Below are positions 23,050 through 33,293 of a stretch of 64,000 nucleotides of DNA, piece after piece; position 1 is the stretch's first letter; each line of letters starts with the position of its first letter. Under the pieces are notes generated by a model. That model searched no databases, had not been told where the DNA came from, and saw only the letters and a list, made by a program, of their open reading frames with translations. A program made the translations under genes and the position numbers. This stretch comes from Anthopleura xanthogrammica (taxonomy: Eukaryota; Cnidaria; Anthozoa; Actiniaria; Actiniidae). The stretch covers positions 64,501 to 128,500 of the forward strand of contig OZ025208.1 in assembly GCA_964019055.1 (NCBI GenBank), read 5' to 3'.

Positions 23050-23626
23050 AGTAAGTTGTGCATTTTTAAGGAACTATGTAAGCAGTAGAATAGTGCACTA
23101 GTTTACTGGATCTTGTCTTTCCTAGTTTTCCATATTGCTATTGCGAGACTATGATTTTCTTCACACTGATGCGACACTGCTTTGCTCTCTTTTCCTGTTG
23201 TCATGTATTGTCCTAACCAACCGCTTTCATGATTACCACCATGCGTCGCTCTCAACTACTTTAGGTCATGCAATCTTATCGTCACGCAATCCTATATCCT
23301 AGTCTAAGCCTTTTGTTTTAGTAGAGGAGCCGGAGTGTTGCTTGGCAACCCTGACAGCAGTACCAAACTATTGAACACTCTCTCTTCTCTCGCAGACCAA
23401 AGACACTGAAGAAGATCAGTCAGGCTGATGCTAAGTTGGCTGAGAACAACACTGAATTAAGAGTGGTTGAGTGCACGAGATATTTTGAACATTAATTCGA
23501 CATCAACAGTCACAATGGAAAATATTAATTGCATGCAATTTGCTAAATTGTAAAAAAAAAAATAGGGGTGGTGGATAAGGGTTGATTGACGGACTGACTT
23601 TCACATTTAGACTGGGATTTAAAAAC

Positions 23627-24045
23627 ATTGATTAATGTTTACAAGCATTACAAGCTCCGTAAAACTTTTAAGTCAGCATAAATAAGAAGAGTTAAGTCTA
23701 AAGCTTTTAATCATAGATTTAATATATTCATAATTTTTATTCATAGATTTCATATGTTTTAGTAAGTATTTAGTAATTATAAGTTATATATTTTGATTGT
23801 CAGCGTAGCTAATAATTTTGACACGGGAACAGAGATTTGTAGCTTTGAGGGTTTTTCCAAGCCTTCAAGGTGGTAGATCTCTGTTCTTGTGTTAAAATAT
23901 AATATAATCTGAATTTGTAAATATAGATTTTCACAATTAATTTTTTGTATATACTTACTTTGTAAACACATTCGTAATTCGTATTTATTTACGCGATATA
24001 ATGTGATCTTTTAATAAACCTCATTAAAAAAAATAAAAAAAGATA
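23627..24045 (+). mobile_element. Retroposon-like insertion with A-rich tail in block B
   Basis: Block A runs directly from gactgggatttt to aaataaaaaaaaatt, while B has about 420 bp in between. The insert contains a hairpin (cacgggaacagagattt … agatctctgttcttgtg) and ends aataaacctcattaaaaaaa. This looks like a 5'-truncated retroposon with a polyadenylation signal and tail. The source family was not identified. Confidence 0.65.
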
Positions 24046-24168
24046 AAATAAAAAAAAATTAAGATTTTCAACAATACCTCTTGTAGCACCTAACTAACAT
24101 GTAAAGGAAATCCATTCCTCCAAAGTGTTTAAAAACTCTCAGCGAGAACACTGGTCTGCTTTCAGGTA

Positions 24169-24278
24169 AAGAAGTGATACTTATTCGTTTGTCTCACGAT
24201 GGAGGGTCATTTGTAGAGGAACACGAGGAACACTAGAAATGACCCTCCATCTTGAGATAAACGAATAAGTATCATTTC
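24169..24278. repeat. Hairpin in B's 3' flank
   Basis: Counterpart of the hairpin at 18,236-18,348, with about 44-bp arms and a loop of about 23 bp. Confidence 0.75.
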
Positions 24279-24700
24279 TTTATTACATTTCAAAGATGAA
24301 TGATACTTTTCATTCTATATTCTATGTAAACTGAGCTGAAAAGCTTTGATGGAATAATTCAATAAAAAGTTTGCACGTATGTCCCTTAGTAGGTGTGCTC
24401 GACCATCGTTGAAGGTCTTTCAAAACTCCCCGATATTGAGCCGAGAACATCATCCAGAGTATAGTTGTTTATGCTCAGCCTAAAGACATTACTTGCAAAC
24501 TGACACAAGGCGTAAAACTTCACGAAAAGAAAAGAAAAGAAAAAAAGCAAAGCCTAAGGATGGAAATGATATCAAATACTTGAATAGGAAACAAAGCGAA
24601 GAAAAAGAAGAAAAAAAATGAAAGAAAAGAAAGACAATGAACTGAAGAATGAAAGAAAAAATAGAGAAAGAAGGAAAGAAAGAAAGAAGGAAAGAAAAAA

Positions 24701-25869
24701 ATCAAATGCGCCCTATAGCGAACTCGGGGATACTCAGATCATTGTACGCTGAATCCCGAGGTTGGGTTCCCTGTGCTCTTACTATGTTTGTTGATAGAAC
24801 CGAATATCTTTTAACCTTCGAAGTACAGTTCGCTCACTTTAAATGCTCAATCTAACTGGTACGATCAGCTATCAACCTTATATTTCCCTTCGAACCTCTA
24901 TTTTGTTTAGTTCATTGTTATCTTGTTGAGTTTTGAAGCGAATCTTTTACTGAATAAATCGATAGTTCGAACGATAATACAAGAGTTTACGAAAGACGGC
25001 TTCGACTTCGAGTATAAAAGAAAATCGCTTTCATTGTGTTTTTCTCTATGGAGAATAAACTCTAAAAAACCAAGTCAGGCTTTTGATTGTTTATGTTACT
25101 GAAGAGTGCTTTTCCTATTATTTTTTTGACCTACGAATCTTCGAAAGTGAATATAAAGCTCAGATTTACGACAGCTGTATGTTATAAGGGCTAAGCAATA
25201 GCGCTTACTTCAAATGAAGATTTGACTCATTCATTCAACGGCTCAAAAACTCTCTAAATCGGCTGGAATTTAGTACAGATCAGGCTCAAGAACAGGTGAA
25301 TATAACCACAGGCAGCCCAAGCTCTTTTTCTGTAGCGTTGTGATGAATATTTACGGTAATATTTTGTAATATCTAAAATTGGTACTTTATGAATAAAAAT
25401 AACTTACCTTGATAGCTTGGTAAATGTTTTGATGTCTGGTCGATTTTGAAGCCATTTGAGAGCATTTTTACGGAGTCATCGTCATTTTGATTCCCCTACT
25501 AAAGAAAATCCAAAGGATGCACACTCATGGCGACAGCGACCTCTACTCGGAGCTCAATAAATCCAAGAAAAATTAAGCTACGGCCATAATTTCACGACAG
25601 AATCAAAGTACACATGCCAATGCTTCTCTGCAGTACGCTCAAAGTAGCATTCTTTCTAAAACGTGAATACTAGAAGATATTTTCTTCCATAATAAATTCA
25701 CTTCTGTAGTTTGGCTTGTGATGGTCGCTCGAATTGTATGCTGGTTAGTTTTTTAAAACCCTAACGGGGGTAGACAGCGTCCATTTTCGGCAAACAAACC
25801 CTAACCTACCAGGGTCCCCTAGTGTCCTTTTGGCTAATGGCTCATTGTTTTCTCTCATCCAATCAAAAA
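24701..25869. other. Intergenic, no gene recognised
   Basis: One open stretch on the minus strand at about 25,411-25,495 is bordered by a gtaagt donor, but the other side has no clear acceptor and no family is recognised. The rest is AT-rich. Confidence 0.25.
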
Positions 25870-26230
25870 TCATGAGGGTACACTCATTGTGTACATTCAT
25901 TTGTGCCAATAGTTGTATCAATAACGCTTAATGTACTTTCATCAACGCCACAAGTAACATCATTAGCGCGGATCAACTTTCAATAACGATATTTGAATAT
26001 GCGTGTACATTCATGAGTATCAATGGACAATCAATAGCGCGTTTGTACGTTCTTATGCGTGGAATGCATTTTCTTTAGCGCGCAGCTAAACTTCAATAAC
26101 ACGAATCGACAAACAGTTGCGTTTATTGACAATCGTTTACCCAAAAGTGAACATTCATTAGTACGATTAACATAAGCATTGACAATCTATAACGCGTTTG
26201 GACAATCATGAGCATCAATATTATATTCAT
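25870..26230. repeat. Cluster of degenerate short motifs around (g)acaatcaataacgcg
   Basis: At least ten variants of a 12-18 base phrase (acattcatttg, atcaataacgc, acatcattagcgcg, acaatcaatagcgcg, acaatctataacgcg, cgacaaacagttgcg) follow one another at 20-35 base spacing. The last variant, cgacaaacatttgcat, lies inside the TIR of the adjacent element. Such clusters are often transposase-binding subterminal repeats. That role is inferred. Confidence 0.55.
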
Positions 26231-26858
26231 TATCATGCTTCGACAAACATTTGCATGATTCAAATAAACAATAAGATAAAAAAGGCAAACATTAGTTTTT
26301 TTGAGAAGATCATAGCGATAGAGTAAATACTTTTTTTGTGCGCATTTCGGCTTTTTTATTCTAATTTTTTGGTCTTACAGTAGATTTCTAACGTAGTTAG
26401 TGTTCTCGAGAACATTAAAGTCAACCTTCTATTGCTTCTCTATTCATACAACGTGGAATATATGTTTGAATGAATCTAAACCATTGGCCACTTTTGGCTG
26501 CTGTTATTGGACCTGGCAGTTGATCTGTTAACTCCGATAGTGTCAGCAACCATGAGATAGTCCTCGTTATTATCTTCGAAAGCCCTGATGATTCTTTCGC
26601 GCTGTTCAAGAATTATTCTTTGTCTCGGGGGCATACTGTACTGTACTCAGAAAGTGACTGCTTACGCTACGGGTAGGACGACTATTGCGGCTTCTCAGTT
26701 TTATACCCTTGTGAAGGTTGACGTGTTTTTTCGAACACCTAAATCACATTTTTATGAATTGCACAGCATATTTCTGAGACTGTTTTTAAAACACAAATGT
26801 TTGCCTTTTTTATCTTATTGTTTATTTGAATCATGCAAATGTTTGTCGAAGCATGATA
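26231..26858. mobile_element. Internally deleted DNA transposon, 63-bp TIRs, TA ends
   Basis: Arms 26,231-26,293 and 26,796-26,858 are perfect inverted copies (tatcatgcttcgacaaacat…). Both ends carry TA, the target of Tc1/mariner-type elements. Only the N-terminus of a transposase remains inside, so this is a deletion derivative mobilised in trans. Confidence 0.85.
26476..26634 (-). pseudogene. Transposase N-terminal helix-turn-helix fragment
   Basis: From ATG at 26,634 the frame reads MPPRQRIILEQRERIIRAFE, then DYLMVADTIGVNRSTARS, and ends at TAG 26,476 after 52 codons. The GVNRSTAR segment is a typical DNA-recognition helix of Tc1/mariner-IS630-like transposases. The catalytic domain is absent. 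The element's TA ends agree with this class. The exact family is from pattern memory. Confidence 0.65.
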
Positions 26859-27240
26859 TTGAGCTGCATTCCGACGTGCTGCAAGGGGTCTATTGGCTAA
26901 AATAGGTCAAGCATGTCGGTTTAGCCTGGTTTTGGCTTCTAAAAGACTCTCGTTATAATAGACCTCATGATCATCGGCTTGGGTGTAATGTTGTTCCATT
27001 TCAGACCACGTGTCATTCTCTTGAGAATAAGATTCTTTGTTTGAGTTGTATCCATATTCATGTGTCTTCTCATGTACAACCGTTAAACAATGAAATGATA
27101 CTCTGGGGAATGACACGTGGTCTGAAATGGGATAACATTACACCCAAGCCGATGAGGTCTATTTACCACGACGACTCGAGCTGCATTTCACTTTGCAGTA
27201 TTCATATTCAGAAGACAATTTTTTCCCCCAGAAATAATCA
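26859..27240. repeat. Dispersed repeat, related copies inverted at 39,450-39,690
   Basis: Shared words are tattggctaaaataggt, ggtttagcctggttttg, cttctaaaagactctcgtta and cgactcgagctgca. The copy here is interrupted by the foldback element at 26,960-27,160. Confidence 0.75.
26960..27160. mobile_element. Foldback element, about 54-bp arms, with empty sites elsewhere in the window
   Basis: agacctcatgatcatcggct … ccacgtgtcattct is inverted at 27,107-27,160. The related repeat at 39,511 reads cggtaaattataacg without it. Here the order is ttataat|element|atttaccacg, giving an AT target duplication. Confidence 0.85.
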
Positions 27241-27623
27241 GTAGACTAAAAACCCTTTTAGTATTTAAGTATCAAATTGAAAAACCTTTCTCAAAAAGGT
27301 TAAAACAGTTTTGGTAACAATCACTCAAAAGCTGTTCTCAGGCAGCTCAGCATCAGCGTGATTGATCTTCTTCGGTGTCTTTGCTCTGTGAGAGAAGAGA
27401 AAGTGTTCAATAAGTTCACTAGTTTGGTACGCAGCTGCTGTTAGGGATGTCACGCAACATGACATGATTGCGTGACGATAGGTAGGAAACTATTTGATCA
27501 CAGTAAAAACAGAGAAAAGCATCATATATGGAAAACTTATGAAAGACAAACCCTCAGATAAACTAAGGTCATGCAACGCACTATTTTACTGCTTTTATAG
27601 ATACCTAGAATTGAATACTTACA

Positions 27624-29968
27624 CTATTTCAGTTTCATCTCGGTGTTCTTAAATGCCTGACGATATCTCCACCACGTGTTCACTCCATTAAGATCAGAAG
27701 CACGGCACCAACCATACCACCAACCACCTTTTGCTCCCCCTGCGCAATTACCACCTGACCATGCATCGTTATCCTTGTCAGGTGTGCTAAACATCCTGTT
27801 ATTACCAAAATGCCACTGGTTGTTTCCACTTGCAATAGCATCACCAGCAGTACCTGAGTACCCACTTACCCTCAGGCGGTAAAAATCACTTTCATCAGCG
27901 ATAGAGAACGATGAATACACAGCATGTTTCTTGGTCCCATTCAAGTCCTCCAGATCAACACGTAATGATGTTACTTGTCTTTTGGTCAGTCGGTGGATCT
28001 TGTCAAGGCCCAACCAAAACTCACCAGTCAGGATACCAAAACCGGTTTTGTAGTCTTGCCAACTACGGTTAAAGCTTACCAAATGGTTGCTGCGTCTTTG
28101 GAACACAGTCCACCCTCCTCCATCGGTGGTCATGTCACAGTAGACTGGGAAGGAGCCTTGTCCATCAGGATCGATGTGATAGACTCCATCTGCAGTGTAG
28201 CCAGCAGAGAGAAGCGATGAACAGTTGCTGTAAACTGAATCATAAAAGTGAAACGCTTTTGTTGATTTGTTACACAAGAATGTAAACACACGTCCTTCCT
28301 CCTTTTTAGCCTGTTTACCTATTTGTAATTGTTTCACAGCGAAAATTGCAAACTTTAACTTACATTCTTTCTACGAATTCATCTTTTGATAAAATACTAA
28401 CCTATTTTGCAGTTTCGTCCTTCAATTCCAGGCTTACAGACGCAATAATAGTCGTTGTTATCGTAGTCAGGGTAACACGATCCATTGTTCTGACATGGTG
28501 AGGGATCATCCATACACTTGTTCTAGAAAGAAGAAAAATACGGCTTGGCATCCAACTTTAATTTTCTTAACCTTTTCTTTGAAAAAGGAAGTTTGATTAT
28601 TAGCAGATTATTGTGCGTCAGAAGATAAAAACTCATTTTATTTCATTCAAATGATTTCAGTCATTAAATATTAATAACGAGGGACTCGTCATCTAAGAAT
28701 TCTTAACGATTATGAGAAGCAATGTAAAAGCCACATTTTTTCAGCCAATTTTTGACAGTATTTGGATATAGTCAGGTCTGTTAGCGACAAAAATAGTGAA
28801 GGTCGGACAATAATTTAGAGTACAAGCACCAAACTTGGCACAGATTTTAAGTGAATATGCAACGACAAAATATCCTTCAAGATTCAAAGCTAATACTTCC
28901 GAGATTTAAAGTAATTCGCATATTTGGAAAAAGAAATTCACATCTCTGCAACAAAAAGAGGATATCAACAAACTGTAAACGCCATTTTGACTAGTTTTAA
29001 CAGCTCTACTATGTTACGATAAAATTTGAAGGATTATTTTTCGCTTCATATAAATTTTGATAAAGTTTATCGATCTACGGTTGAGAGTGTGGCGTGCCTC
29101 CCCTGAACACCATTTTTTTGCCAACCACCCCTAAATCTGTTTAGTATGCCCCGACAAACAGGTTTGCCAAGTTTGGTGCTTGTACTCAAAAGAGCACGAT
29201 CTTTCTGCCAACAGACCTGAATAGGATGAAACCCTTTCAGGATATTGACCAAATCGAATTCCATTGTAAGTACCATTGCTGCTCTTACAGTCACCATTGA
29301 TCATAGGTTTTATCAGGAAGGAAAATATTTCGAGTTAAAAATACTGAGTGATCAAAAGTATCGAGTAGGAAGGATAGCTTAGTGTTTAAACGTTCATCTC
29401 TTAATAGTGTGAATCATACTTTTCCCTACATGAATAAACCTTGTGTCATGTGTTGTTCTAGGCATTTTCCTTTTATTAGTATTTTTTTATCCCGCGAAGA
29501 AAATTCGTTATCTTTTCAGTGGAATTAATATCTCAAAATCCCGGTTATAGATAACCCGAATACAACTAACCAACTTGAAATGAGATAAGATCTAGACGTT
29601 TCAAAAAGTAATAATAGTATCAAGGAGAAATCCTCACTTACCACAGAATAGAAGTAGTGGAAGTCTGTACTGGTAATGTAGGACGATCCTGAGTTGTACT
29701 TGTCTGTTCTTAGTAACTGACAGTCGTGTTTGCCATTGATACGATTCCCAAAGTTAAACGACAAACATTCAAGGTGTTTGGAACATCTGAAGGCACACGA
29801 GCCAAGTTTGTTGACTATGTGTGTCTCGATAAGGTGAGTGGTGATTCGACGAAAAGCATCTCCTTTAAATCCCTCGCCCACAACTCCATCAGGAGTAACT
29901 GTTTTACTTTCTGTAGGAAAATTGTTGTGAAGAAAAATCCCGAAAAGGATGAAACACGACAAGTGCAT
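27624..29968 (-). CDS. PAN/Apple-EGF-fibrinogen C secreted protein, copy C (intact)
   Basis: Exons on the minus strand: 29,968-29,642, 28,522-28,402 and 28,234-27,624, in all 1,059 nt = 352 residues plus stop. Donors are GTAAGT and GTTAGT and acceptors are TTCTAG and ATTCAG, with phases 0 and 1. Residues 1-18 form a signal peptide and about 20-109 the PAN/Apple module. About 110-149 is the six-Cys EGF module, which retains KPGIEGRNC. About 150-352 is the fibrinogen C domain with four Cys and a DKDNDAW loop. Exon 3 differs from copy A at only a few residues. The 5' flank departs from A and B right at the ATG, so its promoter is different. Expected role: secreted carbohydrate or pathogen recognition, or adhesion (family inference). 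Confidence 0.88.
28773..29219. mobile_element. Foldback element in intron 1 of gene C
   Basis: Counterpart of the element at 15,539-16,058, with terminal caggtctgttagcgac / caacagacctg arms. Shorter than A's copy (447 versus 520 bp). Confidence 0.75.
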
Positions 29969-30329
29969 GGCGAGCTGCAAATGCTACTGACTGATGTCAA
30001 TACTGGAATAGACGTGATAGAAACTGTAAAAAAGAATTTAGAATTAGAATTAATATTATGTATTAAATAAATGTAGTGTTGCGAAGAATACACATAATTA
30101 TTTGTCAATGGTAAAAAAATGTCTAAAATCTTATTCAGTTCTAGTTAATTTTGCTTAGTGGGTAAAAACATAACAAATGTTTACAAAACAAAAAATATCC
30201 AATCTAGGATTGAATATAACTGTTGAAAATTATTTTTAAGAATAGCAAATAATGTTTTCAAGACACCATTTGTTTTCTTTTCGTATTTCAAATTTCTCGA
30301 GCTGACTGAAGTGTCTAGAAGTTGATTAT

Positions 30330-30960
30330 CTCAGTAGATCAGTCAAGTCAGTACATCGACGAGACAGAATTGGAAACTCAAAAGGAGGTTTTCGTAAATA
30401 ATTTCTTTCAAGTTAAGCGACATAAAGAACTTGAGGTAATTTTGCTGATTCTGGGATTGAATATGATTGTTTAAAATATTTTTAAGAATAGCAAATGTTC
30501 TTTTTTAAAGACTTACCGGCAAATTTTTTCTTTAATTTCGAATTTCAAATTTCTTGAGCTGACTGAAGTGTCTAGAAGTTTATTGTGGTCAGTGTGTTTA
30601 ATAAGGAGAGGAATAGTAAAGTGTATGAACAGGGTAAGTACCTATAATCTATGAAACAGTACTATATAATTGGCACTAAAAAGTAATAAATAGCACTAAT
30701 GAAACAATAGAAAACAGTTAGTTTCCTTCTACATCTCACCTGGATGTCACTGAGTACATCGACGAGACAGAATTGGAAACTCAAAACGGGAGGTTTTCGC
30801 AAACAATTTCTTTCAAATTAAGCGACATAAAGAACTTGAAGTGGATTCCACATCTCACCTGGATGTCAAGTATATCGACGAGACAGAATTGGAAACTCAA
30901 AACGGGAGGTTTTCGTAAACAATTTCTTTCAAGTTAAGCGAGATAAAGAACTTGAGGTAA
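30330..30960 (+). repeat. Three copies of a segment of about 90 bp: gacgagacagaattggaaac…
   Basis: Copies begin near 30,352, 30,754 and 30,871. Each runs through ggttttcgtaaa, aatttctttcaa and aagaacttgaggtaatt. Copy 1 and copies 2-3 differ by caaaaggagg versus caaaacgggagg, which changes the frame. Copies 1 and 3 end in gaacttgag|gtaatt, a possible splice donor, so these could be decayed exons. A second duplicated phrase, tttttaagaatagcaaat, occurs at about 30,233 and 30,480. Confidence 0.6.
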
Positions 30961-31156
30961 TTTTGCTTGAAACCTGTCCGTGTAATTGAAGACGGTCTCA
31001 TTTTATTGAAGCTGGAATCTAAAGGCTACCATCGTCTAAAGCAGTTGATGATATGAAAATTGGAAAGTATGTTAGCCGTTATGTGGTTGGGGAAGGAACT
31101 GGGTCCTTGGGAAAATTTTAATGTAAATAAGAAATGATCTCCATCGGTTCAAAAAA

Positions 31157-31384
31157 GACCATACTAATACTAGTATTATTACCGACTTTGAGCATGTTTG
31201 GATGATAACTTACTGAGTGGCAAGCTTTTCGTAAAAATAAGAGCGAATGTATGGGGTTTGAGGACAGCGTCCCCCAAAACCATACATTCTCTCTTATTTT
31301 TACGATTTGTTTAAAGCCTGCTAATCAGTCAGTATTTGCCCAAACATTCTAAAACTTGCTATACTTAATAATCTTAGTATGGTC
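31157..31384. mobile_element. Foldback element, about 110-bp imperfect arms
   Basis: gaccatactaatact is inverted at the right end (cttagtatggtc). Inner arms cgtaaaaataagagcgaatg … ccatacattctctcttattt pair almost perfectly around a short centre. Confidence 0.8.
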
Positions 31385-33109
31385 CTTCATGTGATGGAGT
31401 TTGGTTTTGAATAGAAGACTTGCACTAACAGGTCACGTGACCCTACCCCTTAAGATGAGCAGCTGTGTCAAAATGAACAACAGGAATGAAAAGAGCATCT
31501 TGACTTTAGTACGAGGGTAAAGTTTCAGCTCATAATGTTGACTATAGGAGAAATGGCATTAAATAGAAAACCGAATATTTTATAAGGTTTTGTATGGGAA
31601 AAGTGTTGGCTAACAAGGAAGTCACTCGTACGTTGACGTATGTGTGACAGATTTACTTTATTCGCGACTTATGTCTTGAAAAACAAACTTGTTATCGCTA
31701 ATCATCACTGCAAGTACATCAGTGATGCAGCACAACAGAGTCGAACTGAAAGCATGTGAAGACACCGTTGGCAGCCACTATACAGTCCATGTATGACCCT
31801 GGAGCACAGCTCTAACCAATGACAACATAGGAAAATAAAAGTAAAATCATGGTATTCCAGTCAAAAGAGATCTAAACCGACGATAAAAACATGTATTTCA
31901 ATCATTTCACCATAATCTTTATGTGTTTTCTCGGTCTTCGCCAAGAAACATGAACATGTTCTTCTACCTTAGGCGTAATGTCGTCCTATATTAGGAGACC
32001 ATATATTATTCCCTTGAATATTATTCTTTTATCAGGAATACATCCACTAAAATATCTATCATTACAATTGAGCGCGCAGTCAAATATTTTTTTGGTCTGG
32101 AGTCTAAAATTGTATCTTTTTCCAACGCAAACTAATGTTCAATAGAAATAATAAAAACATCGAAACAAGGTTGATTAGTGCTGGTTTCACATTCTGCCAC
32201 AAAAACCTGTAAAAATTTGCTCCTAAGAATACAGTCAATGTCATTAATGTTGTCCACCAAAAACGACCTTTAGACCAAAAGAAACGTCACTTGATACCTA
32301 ATACACTCACTCTAAATGCTCGATACCAGCAATCATTGTATAAGTAGAGTTCATTATGATTATTCTCTGTTCATTGTTACTCATTATAGAGTTTGATATC
32401 AGAATTTATATCGTTTAAAACAAATAAACAAATCATCACGTGATACTTCTTTTGGTCTTTAAGTCTTTTTTCACAGGACAACCTTTTTGACCACGACTCA
32501 GTGTATCTAGGTCAATACATGGCACAGCTTTAAACATAATACTCAAGGGAATGACAATCATGTGCTGGAAACATTACGCCCTAAGTTGAAGAGGTGATCT
32601 ATTAAATAGTACAATTTCTTTTTACTCTAAAACAACCCGAAAGACGTCTGCGCATGCTCTAAGTCTAAGCATGCAAATTAGTGAAAAGCGTATTCGTGCT
32701 ATTGTAAAAATATGCAAATTTGACTATCACACTTGCCTTAAGAATAGTCTTTACAAAATGCCAAAACTTAAAGTCAGTTCTTGAAACTTAAGGCTCATTC
32801 TTTCATATTGTCTTTATTAATACAGTATCTTGGTCTCACAAAAGTATACCCACGAAGTTTTTTGTATACTCGGAGAAAGCAAGCATTTATTTTCTCACTA
32901 AAACTCTTGTAAATTCTTGGAAAGCGTGCTGAGAGGCACGCATGCGCAAACGTTTTTCTCTAGTGTCACCCGAAAGTCCTTCGGTATATTTTCGCGTGAA
33001 CCAAATTACAGCCAAAAATGAATTGATTGAGCATGCGCATGAAATATTTTACCAGTATTCATATAAGTTAGAGTTTTTTTTCTGAATCAATTAAAAATCT
33101 TTCCTAATA
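31385..33109. other. Intergenic / 3' flank of the TMCC-like gene
   Basis: Diverged inverted phrases (ccttaggcgtaatg at 31,968 and ttacgccctaag at 32,575, both next to tcccttga-type words) suggest an old TIR element of about 650 bp. TTTATT (AATAAA on the minus strand) near 32,814 and 32,888 could serve as poly(A) signals of the gene ending at 33,110. Confidence 0.35.
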
Positions 33110-33293
33110 TCATGATTTGTGGTCCTTGTAAAATATGTTCCATATGGGTGAAAGCAAACAATTGATCTTTTCTCTGGCCTTGGCTGAGTTTCGTTCCAAA
33201 TGCGCTGATACTGCAACTATGACGTCATTATCTTGATACTTCCATATAAGGATTAAGGTAATGATCAATATGCTGGTGAAGATCAACCGACCT
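33110..33293 (-). CDS. TMCC: Terminal coding exon 21 of the TMCC-like gene
   Basis: Follows the acceptor attccag|A. The first base completes an Arg codon, then 60 residues precede TGA at 33,112-33,110. It encodes the second membrane helix ([18 protein letters not shown]) and a luminal or cytosolic tail longer than I recall for vertebrate TMCCs. The exon is part of the gene entry above. Confidence 0.88.

Larger units (their letters stand above)
19768..24700 (+). repeat. Duplicated block B (partner 13,909-18,680)
   Basis: Direct copy of block A. It differs by a minisatellite in place of A's intron-1 foldback element, by lack of the 337-bp MITE, and by a retroposon-like insertion at 23,627-24,045. 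Confidence 0.9.
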
